A stretch of DNA of 8,784 bases from SIG440 sp045532055 (GTDB lineage Bacteria > Bacillota > Clostridia > Monoglobales > Monoglobaceae): NCBI GenBank assembly GCA_045532055.1, contig JAZSFF010000020.1:1-8784 (forward strand), written 5' to 3'. The translations under genes were made by a program, and so were the position numbers. The notes beneath the pieces were generated by a model. That model searched no databases and was not told the DNA's origin. It saw only the letters and a list, made by a program, of their open reading frames with translations. Shown here piece after piece: positions 1-5,310 of the stretch; the first letter of the stretch is position 1; each line of letters begins with the position of its first letter.

Positions 1-783
1 TGCAATCAGGGCACTGTCATCTCCACCGCAGCTTCCTGCTGCAGCATTGCCGTCACAGGTAATGTTACCTTTGCAGTTGTGGCAACTCATCTTGCCATCC
101 TTGTTGTTGGGACAAAGATTTGCGGGATGCTTTCCGGGAAGTCCCATATTTCTTCTGATTTCATAAAGTTTTTCAATCTGTTCCTTTGAGAACTCCTGAG
201 GAGTACCAATCTGAGTTGAAAGGAACAACAATTCTGCATAGAATTCAAGTGATTCCATCTTGTGATAAGCCGCAAGAAGTGAATCAGAATAAGCAAGTGC
301 ACCGTGATTTTCAAGAAGAACCGCATCAAAGTAGGGAAGATATTTCTCTACTGCATCCGGGATTTCTCTTGTTGAAGGTGTGCCGTATTCAGCAACCGGA
401 ACACAACCAAGAGCGATAACAGCCTCAGGCATGATTGGCTGTGTCAAAGGCTTACCTGCAATAGCAAAGCTTGTTGCATAGATAGGGTGAGCATGAACAA
501 CCGCCTTAACATCAGGACGATGCTTGTAAACTCTCAAGTGCATCTTAATTTCTGAAGAAGGTTTGAAGCCTTTGTTTGCCTGAAGAATGTTTCCATCTCC
601 GTCAATCTTACAGATGTATTCAGGTGTCATAAATCCCTTACTTACACCTGTTGGCGTACAAAGGAATTCATTGTCTGAAATTTTAACTGAAATGTTACCG
701 TCGTTTGCAGCAACCATTCTTCTGTCATAAATTCTCTTACCAATGTCGCAAATCTGTTTTTTAATCTCGTATTCTGACATCAT
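1..783 (-). CDS. fucA: Class II (FucA-type) L-fuculose/L-rhamnulose-1-phosphate aldolase, 3' end cut by the window edge
   Basis: This is a zinc-dependent class II aldolase that should cleave L-fuculose-1-phosphate (or the rhamnulose analogue) to DHAP and L-lactaldehyde. In all, 261 codons are open to the left edge. Counting from the first ATG, the zinc-site residues are Glu78, His97 and His99 (VVHAHP) and His160 (ENHG). Each is exactly five residues after E. coli FucA Glu73, His92, His94 and His155. Phosphate-binding segments NDGNIS (27-32), TPTG (43-46) and PSSE (75-78) are also present. The aldolase fold should end near residue 220. Beyond it runs a Cys-rich extension (Cys224, 234, 237, 243, 252), longer than the roughly 215 aa of FucA and continuing off the edge. 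Aldolases of fucose/rhamnose microcompartments carry extensions, so it may serve encapsulation. Two ATGs are adjacent (783, 780); AAGGAG lies 9 bases before the first, so I chose that. The gene has its own promoter 58 bases upstream. Whether the sugar is fucose or rhamnose cannot be decided. Confidence 0.9.
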   Translation of the reverse strand, partial: MMSEYEIKKQICDIGKRIYDRRMVAANDGNISVKISDNEFLCTPTGVSKGFMTPEYICKIDGDGNILQANKGFKPSSEIKMHLRVYKHRPDVKAVVHAHPIYATSFAIAGKPLTQPIMPEAVIALGCVPVAEYGTPSTREIPDAVEKYLPYFDAVLLENHGALAYSDSLLAAYHKMESLEFYAELLFLSTQIGTPQEFSKEQIEKLYEIRRNMGLPGKHPANLCPNNKDGKMSCHNCKGNITCDGNAAAGSCGGDDSALIA

Positions 784-792
784 AACAAATTT

Positions 793-798
793 CTCCTT
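793..798 (-). promoter_or_regulatory. Ribosome binding site of the aldolase gene
   Basis: The minus strand reads AAGGAG nine bases before the ATG at 783 and twelve before the ATG at 780. The spacing favours the first of the two adjacent start codons. Confidence 0.75.
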
Positions 799-813
799 TT
801 ATATATAACTTTT

Positions 814-823
814 AATTATACTT
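814..823 (-). promoter_or_regulatory. AAGTATAATT element in the aldolase leader, shared with the dehydratase leader
   Basis: The 10-base string AAGTATAATT lies 17 bases downstream of the -10 box. The same string lies 19 bases downstream of the -10 box of the dehydratase promoter. It contains a perfect TATAAT and could be an alternative -10 box, but no good -35 box lies 17 bases before it (TATATA). Otherwise it is an element of the early transcript or chance in AT-rich DNA. This is a low-confidence call. Confidence 0.3.
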
Positions 824-840
824 CATTTTTATCTACCTAT

Positions 841-869
841 ATAATATCACTATTATATGCAGGTGTCAA
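841..869 (-). promoter_or_regulatory. Promoter of the aldolase gene and downstream microcompartment genes
   Basis: On the minus strand there is a perfect -35 box TTGACA (864-869), a 17-base spacer and TATTAT (841-846) as -10 box. Transcription should start near 834, giving a leader of about 50 bases before the ATG at 783. The promoter lies between pduV and the aldolase gene, and no terminator is visible between them. The aldolase could therefore be read both from here and by read-through from the dehydratase promoter. Confidence 0.8.
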
Positions 870-881
870 TAGATTTTTGTG

Positions 882-898
882 ATTTTTTCTGTGTTTTT
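882..898 (-). promoter_or_regulatory. Candidate regulator site, copy 1, upstream of the aldolase promoter
   Basis: The 17 bases AAAAACACAGAAAAAAT on the minus strand match perfectly a site upstream of the dehydratase promoter (5205-5221), and similarity continues a few bases on both sides. Here it starts 12 bases before the -35 box and lies just after the pduV stop codon. No protein is known to bind it; the call rests only on its recurrence and position. Confidence 0.5.
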
Positions 899-905
899 GT
901 TGTTT

Positions 906-1355
906 TTATCTAAATTTTTGTGGTTTTCTGTCTTCTGCCAGATAATCCAGCAGTTCTTGGATGCCATCGCCCGTTGTTGATGCAACAAAGAAAATTTTTT
1001 CACACCCTGCAAGCTCCAGCCATGCAGCCGCTTGTTTGGGGTTTGCGTCGGGCTGGTCAATCTGGGTTACTATCCCTATTACTTCACGATTCACCTGCGC
1101 TGTACAGCACGGGGGATACAGAGAATATTGTTCCCTTGCACTGAGAAGCAATCCCACCACATCTGCCTCATATGAATAAAGTGCCAAGGCTCTGCCTAAA
1201 ATTTTATTCTCGGCATATTCACCGGGAGTATCGATGAGAATATCGTGATAGTTTATATACTGAGTTTTGTGATAACCAATCTTTTCACCTTTAAGAGCCT
1301 GGGTAAGTGTTGTTTTGCCACACTCGCTCCTGCCCACAAGTATCATCTTCTTCAT
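906..1355 (-). CDS. pduV: PduV/EutP-type microcompartment-associated small GTPase
   Basis: This is a Ras-like P-loop GTPase of the PduV/EutP family, 149 aa against about 150 for Salmonella PduV. It shows the G1 P-loop GRSECGKT (8-15), the G3 motif DTPGEY (42-47), the G4 position TQID (97-100) and a G5-like ASTTG (125-129). PduV is thought to bind the outside of the microcompartment through PduU and to influence its placement in the cell; its exact role is not settled. The gene directly follows pduU with a single base between stop and start, and no Shine-Dalgarno sequence is visible, so translation is probably coupled. I chose the ATG at 1355 because MKKMILVG aligns with the family's N terminus. 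A longer frame from 1460 would overlap pduU by about 100 bases. In G4, Gln replaces the usual Lys of TKxD/NKxD, which may alter nucleotide affinity. Confidence 0.92.
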   Translation of the reverse strand: MKKMILVGRSECGKTTLTQALKGEKIGYHKTQYINYHDILIDTPGEYAENKILGRALALYSYEADVVGLLLSAREQYSLYPPCCTAQVNREVIGIVTQIDQPDANPKQAAAWLELAGCEKIFFVASTTGDGIQELLDYLAEDRKPQKFR

Positions 1356-1356
1356 A

Positions 1357-1728
1357 TTATGTTCTTGTAATTGGGCATACGGTAAATCCCAACGTCTCCT
1401 GACTGTATTCACAAAGTGCTTTAAGGGACGCCTCAACTTCAGACACGGTACCTGTAACAATCAGTGTTCCGCTGAAACGGTCAACAAACCCGATTTCAGC
1501 ACCTGATGCCTTGATTGCAATGTCTGCCGCAATAATGGCAGTTTCTGCGGGGGACATAGTCACAATCCCAATCGCTGCCTTTGAGTAATCAATAGCGGGG
1601 TCAAGACCCAGTTTTTTGTAGAGAATTCTGTCTGGGTTGGCAATTATGTGAGCAAGCGTAATCTGTTTGCCGGGCACCAGTTCCTGAATAATTCTCATTC
1701 TGTCTGAAAAATCCATAATGTCCGCCAT
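1357..1728 (-). CDS. pduU: PduU/EutS-type circularly permuted BMC shell protein
   Basis: This is a BMC-domain shell protein of the circularly permuted PduU/EutS class, 123 aa, which forms hexameric tiles. The N-terminal segment RIIQELVPGKQITLAH is the family signature and in known structures contributes to a beta-barrel that caps the hexamer pore. The core follows with AAIGIVTMSPAETA and IGFVDRFSGTLIVTG. The C terminus CPITRT matches, from memory, the end of Salmonella PduU, so PduU is a better name than EutS. AGGAGG lies 9 bases before the ATG at 1728, which fixes the start; a TTG at 1752 would sit upstream of that site. The ribosome site lies in the last codons of the activase gene, so the two genes are tightly packed. 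PduU-class proteins are minor shell components; the bulk hexamers and pentamers must be encoded elsewhere, probably beyond the left edge. Confidence 0.95.
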   Translation of the reverse strand: MADIMDFSDRMRIIQELVPGKQITLAHIIANPDRILYKKLGLDPAIDYSKAAIGIVTMSPAETAIIAADIAIKASGAEIGFVDRFSGTLIVTGTVSEVEASLKALCEYSQETLGFTVCPITRT

Positions 1729-1733
1729 GGTCT

Positions 1734-2525
1734 TTATCCTCCTATCTGACAATTAAGTCCTTGTTCTTCTACTACTTTTTTAAGTCTTTCAATGTGGCTT
1801 TCAGGAATCAAATTTATTCCGTGGAGTTCATATGTTCTGCCAAGGCCCTTATACTTATCCTCTCCAAGACGATGATACGGCAACAGGTGAAGTTCATCAA
1901 CATTGGGAAGACTCTTTGCAAATCTTGCTATATCACTTATCTCGTCCTCGGTATCGTTGAAGGTAGGAATAACAGGAACTCTTATGATAAGTTTTTTAGC
2001 CTCTGCCGCAATTTTTCTTGCATTTTCAAGAATAAGCTCATTTGGTTGGCTTGTGAATTTTTTGTGTTTTTCACTGTTTGTATGCTTTATATCCATAAGA
2101 TAAAGGTCAAGATACGGAAGCAGTTTTTGTATTTTGTCAAACCCTGCACAGCCCGTTGATTCAACAGCTGTATTTATTCCCTTTTCCTTACAAGCTCTGA
2201 GAAGCGCTGATGCAAATTCCGGTTGTCTCAAAGACTCACCACCGGAAAGGGTCACCCCACCGCCGCTGCGACGATAATAAATTCTGTCCTTCTCAATCTC
2301 TTCCATAACCTCTGCCACAGTTACGTCACGCCCGATAATCTTTTCTTTGCCGTCAACGACCATGGTTTCGATATCGAAGTTCTGGGATTCGGGATTGCAA
2401 CACCATTTGCACCTAAGGAAACATCCCTTGAGGAACACAATGGTTCTAACACCGGGACCGTCATGGACCGAGAAACGCTGGATATCAAATATCCTGCCCT
2501 TTGTATTTAAGTAATCGTTGTTCAT
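1734..2525 (-). CDS. Radical-SAM activating enzyme of the glycyl-radical propanediol dehydratase
   Basis: This enzyme uses a [4Fe-4S] cluster and S-adenosylmethionine to abstract a hydrogen from the glycyl residue of the dehydratase encoded just upstream. The radical-SAM motif is C-FLR-C-KW-C at Cys35, Cys39 and Cys42 (counted from MNND), with an extra Cys43. The family signature FSVHDGPGVRT precedes it, and the SAM-binding GGE motif is at 94-98 as SGGES, where Pro is usual in place of Ser. At 263 aa it is close in size to pyruvate formate-lyase activase (about 246 aa). Between Cys43 and the GGE motif there is no cysteine, so the ferredoxin-like insert with two further clusters is absent. I chose the ATG at 2525 because AAAGGA lies 9 bases before it; a GTG at 2543 lies upstream of that site. 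It follows the dehydratase stop after 47 bases and ends 5 bases before pduU. Confidence 0.95.
   Translation of the reverse strand: MNNDYLNTKGRIFDIQRFSVHDGPGVRTIVFLKGCFLRCKWCCNPESQNFDIETMVVDGKEKIIGRDVTVAEVMEEIEKDRIYYRRSGGGVTLSGGESLRQPEFASALLRACKEKGINTAVESTGCAGFDKIQKLLPYLDLYLMDIKHTNSEKHKKFTSQPNELILENARKIAAEAKKLIIRVPVIPTFNDTEDEISDIARFAKSLPNVDELHLLPYHRLGEDKYKGLGRTYELHGINLIPESHIERLKKVVEEQGLNCQIGG
1738..1743 (-). promoter_or_regulatory. Ribosome binding site of pduU
   Basis: A perfect AGGAGG on the minus strand lies nine bases before the ATG at 1728, inside the last codons of the activase gene. It decides the pduU start against the upstream TTG. Confidence 0.85.
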
Positions 2526-2534
2526 CAATATAAA

Positions 2535-2540
2535 TCCTTT
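2535..2540 (-). promoter_or_regulatory. Ribosome binding site of the activase gene
   Basis: AAAGGA on the minus strand lies nine bases before the ATG at 2525. It directly follows the GTG at 2541-2543, which it therefore cannot serve, so the protein starts at MNND. Confidence 0.75.
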
Positions 2541-2572
2541 CACAACCTAAATAGTGTTGGAAAATATCCGTC

Positions 2573-5098
2573 TTAGAATCCTTTTTGTTCAGTTCTGTTT
2601 ATGATATCGTCTTGAAGTGATTTGGAGAGTGTTGTAAATAATGCACTGTATCCGGCAACTCTTACAACAAGGCCTTTGTACTTTTCAGGGTTCTTCTGTG
2701 CTTCCTGCAAAGTCTCACGGCTTACGACATTGAACTGTACATGGCTACCCTTCTGGTCAAAGTAACCTCTTACAAGTGCAACAAAGCTTTCAAGTCCTGA
2801 TGCACCTTTCAGTGCTGACGGATGGAACTTCATGTTGAACAAAGTACCATTTGACGCAATGTAATGGTCAAGCTTTGCAACAGAGTTTGCCGCAGCTGTT
2901 GGTCCGTTTATATCTCTGCCTGCTGCAGGTGATACACCGTCAGCGATAGGTGTTTTTGCAAGACGACCATCCGGGGTTGCACCTGTCTGTGCACCAAGAG
3001 GAACATTTGCAGAAACAGGATAAAGTCCTGCATGATAAATTCCGCCACGGGGGTTCTTGTATTTTTCAATAGGCTTGGTATATGTATAAGCAACATCTCT
3101 TGCAAAAGCATCAATCTCGCAGTTATCATTGCCGAACTTTGGAACTTCATTAATCATTGCAAGGATATTCTGATACTTGTTACCGCCACTTACAACACTA
3201 TTGCCCGCAACATTTTTATAGATTTCTGCAATCTGTTCTTCAGATACATTCACTCCTTGCTCAATCAGTCCTTTTACAACACCAACAGTAATTGCCTGTG
3301 CATCAACCGAGCCGCTTTCAACCCCAAAGTTGTTCGCCAAAGCTTCTTTGAGTTCCTGAAGGCTGAACTTTCTCTCTTCAAACACCAGCTTCTTAATTGC
3401 GTACAAAGCATCTGCCATGTTGGCAACACCAAATCCCTGAGGCCCTGTGAAGTTGTAAATTGCACCGCCCTCCTGAACGCTCTTTCCTCTGCCGATACAA
3501 TCTTCAATCATGCTGGAAAGGAAAGGCAATGGGGCACGTTCCATATGAGCAAGGTCAATAGCGTTGTCCGCATCAACCATAAGCTCAATCATATATTCAG
3601 ACTGCGCCTTGTATGCATCATAGAATTCACAGAAAGTATTCATTTCGTTGATATCACCGGTTTTGATACTTATCTGCTTACCGTTGTCTTCACCATTTGA
3701 GAACACCAGTTCCATAGGACGGCACATATTGAAAAATGCCGCATCGTGCCAACCGTCTGTTTTACCCATTTTCTGGGGTTCAACACAACCAATGATGTTG
3801 TACTGTCTTGCATCCTCAAGGGTAAGTCCACGGCTTACAAGTGCCGGGATAATAACTTCGTCGTTGTAATATGCAGGGAGACCAATACCTGTTCTGGTAA
3901 GTTCGCCTGCTCTGAGCAGGAACTCATGAGGAGTTTTGTTCCATACGCGGATTGACAATGACGGTTGTGGAAGCATTATATGCATGGAAGCATTGAGACA
4001 CATGAATGACAAATCATTTGTTGTATCAACACCATCCTTGTCCTGACCGCCTGCAATCAAATTCTGGAAAAGGCTGTAGCCTGCAAAGCCCTCAGCCGAC
4101 AAGGCATCTCTAACCTTTGTAAAGCTGTTGAGTTTAATCCATACACAGTCCATAAGTTCCTGTGCAAACTCACGGGTAATCTTGCCATTCTTTAAATCCT
4201 TCTTATAATAAGGATACATATAAATATCAAAACGTCCTGGCGAAATCGAATGTCCGTTTGACTCGGTCTGTATAAGCATCTGAACAAACCAGAAGCTCTG
4301 GCACGCTTCATGGAAGCTTTCTGCCCCAAACTGAGGAACACGGCTACAGTTTTTGCCGATTGTTTTGAGTTCTTCACGTCTTACGGGGTCTGCGCACTTT
4401 TCTGCCATTTCATATGCAAGACGGGAATACCTCTGAGCAAATGTGATTGCTGCCTCACAGCTTTCAATAACTGCCTCCAGGAAAATACGTCTCTTGTTGG
4501 CATCTCCCTGTCTTGGGTCTATTGCATCAAGAGCAGCCTTTGCCTTTTTTATAATACCGTCATATCCTACTCTCAAAACCAGATCATAATCAGCGGTAAC
4601 GTGTCCGATACCATTGTAAAAATAGTTACCAGGTGTGAATATGTTATGATTGATTGCATCAATGGTTTCAGGACGCATATATGATGTGGCAAGTTCACTT
4701 GTTGTCTTGCCTTTCCAATATGCAAAAACCTCTTTCAATGCTTTCTTTGACTCATCAGAAAGAACAAAAGGATCTGCATTTCTTGTCTGGATTGTATCAA
4801 ATTCGTCCTCTATCCACTGGAAAGAAAACTCAGGGAAAATCTGACAACTCCTTGGCGACTTGGTAGCACTTCCTACAACCAATTCATCCTCGTTGATTAT
4901 AATAGGAAGATTCTCCAATATATGTCTGAAGGCCTTTGCGCGGCGCGCAATGGTTGGCAACCCTTCTGTATTTTTATAGGATTCGGTAAGAAGAACCGCA
5001 CGTTCAACCTCAATTTCAGGAGCCTTTGCAAACAAAGCATCCTTCAATCTGTCAATACGAGGGCTCTTGGCTATATCTTCAGTATAAAACTTTGCCAT
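2573..5098 (-). CDS. Glycyl-radical 1,2-propanediol dehydratase (B12-independent)
   Basis: This is a glycyl radical enzyme of 841 aa, predicted to dehydrate (S)-1,2-propanediol to propionaldehyde inside a microcompartment. Residues counted from MAKFYTED: thiyl Cys438 and base Glu440 in the GCVEP loop, His166, His283-Ser284, Asp452, and radical Gly816 in RVAGYSA near the C terminus. These correspond in order and local spacing to His164, His281-Ser282, Cys433, Glu435, Asp447 and Gly763 of glycerol dehydratase from Clostridium butyricum. The N terminus starts directly with the PFL-domain region (RIDRLKDALF, LLTESYK), so no N-terminal encapsulation extension is seen. The ATG at 5098 has GGGGAGGAG five bases upstream; a TTG at 5125 lies before that site. 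It is the first gene of its operon. Glycerol dehydratase or choline lyase (CutC) are relatives; I prefer propanediol because of the neighbouring aldolase, pduU and pduV, but substrate is inferred. Confidence 0.9.
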   Translation of the reverse strand: MAKFYTEDIAKSPRIDRLKDALFAKAPEIEVERAVLLTESYKNTEGLPTIARRAKAFRHILENLPIIINEDELVVGSATKSPRSCQIFPEFSFQWIEDEFDTIQTRNADPFVLSDESKKALKEVFAYWKGKTTSELATSYMRPETIDAINHNIFTPGNYFYNGIGHVTADYDLVLRVGYDGIIKKAKAALDAIDPRQGDANKRRIFLEAVIESCEAAITFAQRYSRLAYEMAEKCADPVRREELKTIGKNCSRVPQFGAESFHEACQSFWFVQMLIQTESNGHSISPGRFDIYMYPYYKKDLKNGKITREFAQELMDCVWIKLNSFTKVRDALSAEGFAGYSLFQNLIAGGQDKDGVDTTNDLSFMCLNASMHIMLPQPSLSIRVWNKTPHEFLLRAGELTRTGIGLPAYYNDEVIIPALVSRGLTLEDARQYNIIGCVEPQKMGKTDGWHDAAFFNMCRPMELVFSNGEDNGKQISIKTGDINEMNTFCEFYDAYKAQSEYMIELMVDADNAIDLAHMERAPLPFLSSMIEDCIGRGKSVQEGGAIYNFTGPQGFGVANMADALYAIKKLVFEERKFSLQELKEALANNFGVESGSVDAQAITVGVVKGLIEQGVNVSEEQIAEIYKNVAGNSVVSGGNKYQNILAMINEVPKFGNDNCEIDAFARDVAYTYTKPIEKYKNPRGGIYHAGLYPVSANVPLGAQTGATPDGRLAKTPIADGVSPAAGRDINGPTAAANSVAKLDHYIASNGTLFNMKFHPSALKGASGLESFVALVRGYFDQKGSHVQFNVVSRETLQEAQKNPEKYKGLVVRVAGYSALFTTLSKSLQDDIINRTEQKGF

Positions 5099-5103
5099 TT
5101 TTA

Positions 5104-5112
5104 CTCCTCCCC
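5104..5112 (-). promoter_or_regulatory. Very strong ribosome binding site of the dehydratase gene
   Basis: GGGGAGGAG on the minus strand lies five bases before the ATG at 5098. It fits high expression of this enzyme and rules out the TTG at 5125, which would place the site within the coding sequence. Confidence 0.8.
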
Positions 5113-5123
5113 TTTCAAAAAAC

Positions 5124-5133
5124 AATTATACTT
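5124..5133 (-). promoter_or_regulatory. AAGTATAATT element in the dehydratase leader
   Basis: This is the same 10-base string as at 814-823 in the aldolase leader, here 19 bases downstream of the -10 box. It may be a weak second -10 box (TATAAT), with only TTAAAT at the matching -35 position, or a chance match. Confidence 0.3.
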
Positions 5134-5152
5134 TTTCACTATTATTAATTTA

Positions 5153-5181
5153 ATACTACACCAAAAACAAAAAAATGTCAA
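5153..5181 (-). promoter_or_regulatory. Promoter of the propanediol dehydratase operon
   Basis: On the minus strand there is a perfect -35 box TTGACA (5176-5181), a 17-base T-rich spacer and TAGTAT (5153-5158) as -10 box. Transcription should begin near 5146, leaving a leader of about 48 bases, too short for a typical riboswitch. The -10 box departs from TATAAT at two positions, which fits a promoter needing an activator. It should drive the dehydratase, activase, pduU and pduV genes. Confidence 0.75.
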
Positions 5182-5204
5182 TACATTCTCACAATAAATT
5201 TGTT

Positions 5205-5221
5205 ATTTTTTCTGTGTTTTT
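5205..5221 (-). promoter_or_regulatory. Candidate regulator site, copy 2, upstream of the dehydratase promoter
   Basis: This is the perfect 17-base match (AAAAACACAGAAAAAAT on the minus strand) to 882-898. It starts 23 bases before the -35 box, 11 bases further away than in the aldolase promoter. A degenerate further copy lies 21 bases upstream (5226-5245, 16 of 20 matches), and an inverted CACAGAAA (plus strand) is at 5251-5258. The region is T-rich on the plus strand, so part of the similarity could be compositional. Confidence 0.5.
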
Positions 5222-5263
5222 CTTTTTTTATTCTGTTTTTTCCTTTTTTTCACAGAAATAGAA

Positions 5264-5298
5264 ATAGTGGCAAATTCTTGAATAGAACTTGCCACTAT
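5264..5298 (-). terminator. Rho-independent terminator of trkAH
   Basis: There is a 10-base-pair perfect stem (ATAGTGGCAA with TTGCCACTAT), then one mismatch, a further 4-base-pair stem and a 5-base loop. It starts 12 bases after the trkH stop codon. On the minus strand the stem is followed by TTCTATTTCTGT, which is U-rich though interrupted. It separates the potassium operon from the microcompartment operon. Confidence 0.8.
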
Positions 5299-5310
5299 GG
5301 TTTGTTTTGA

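Noticed and set aside
906..1460. Longer PduV reading frame from ATG 1460
   Set aside because: The extra 35 residues overlap pduU in another frame and look unrelated to the GTPase fold, which begins at MKKMILVG.
3032..3700. 222-codon plus-strand open frame within the dehydratase gene
   Set aside because: It is antisense to a highly conserved enzyme, has no ribosome site I can see and resembles no protein; it is a by-product of codon bias. The same applies to plus-strand frames at 5297-5839 and 7397-7987.
2573..5098. Choline trimethylamine-lyase (CutC) as identity of the glycyl radical enzyme
   Set aside because: CutC shares the GCVEP loop, but the neighbourhood has a FucA-type aldolase, PduU and PduV, which belong with propanediol rather than choline, and there is no N-terminal extension. 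The residues match those of glycerol/propanediol dehydratases in order and spacing. Substrate remains an inference.
2573..5125. Longer dehydratase starting at TTG 5125
   Set aside because: It would place the strong GGGGAGGAG ribosome site inside the coding region and add only nine residues unlike the family. The ATG at 5098 is well placed.
5182..5204. lac-operator-like ATTGTGAGAAT on the minus strand between the -35 box and the repeated element
   Set aside because: It resembles half of a LacI-type site, but I could not find a matching second arm, and the string is short.
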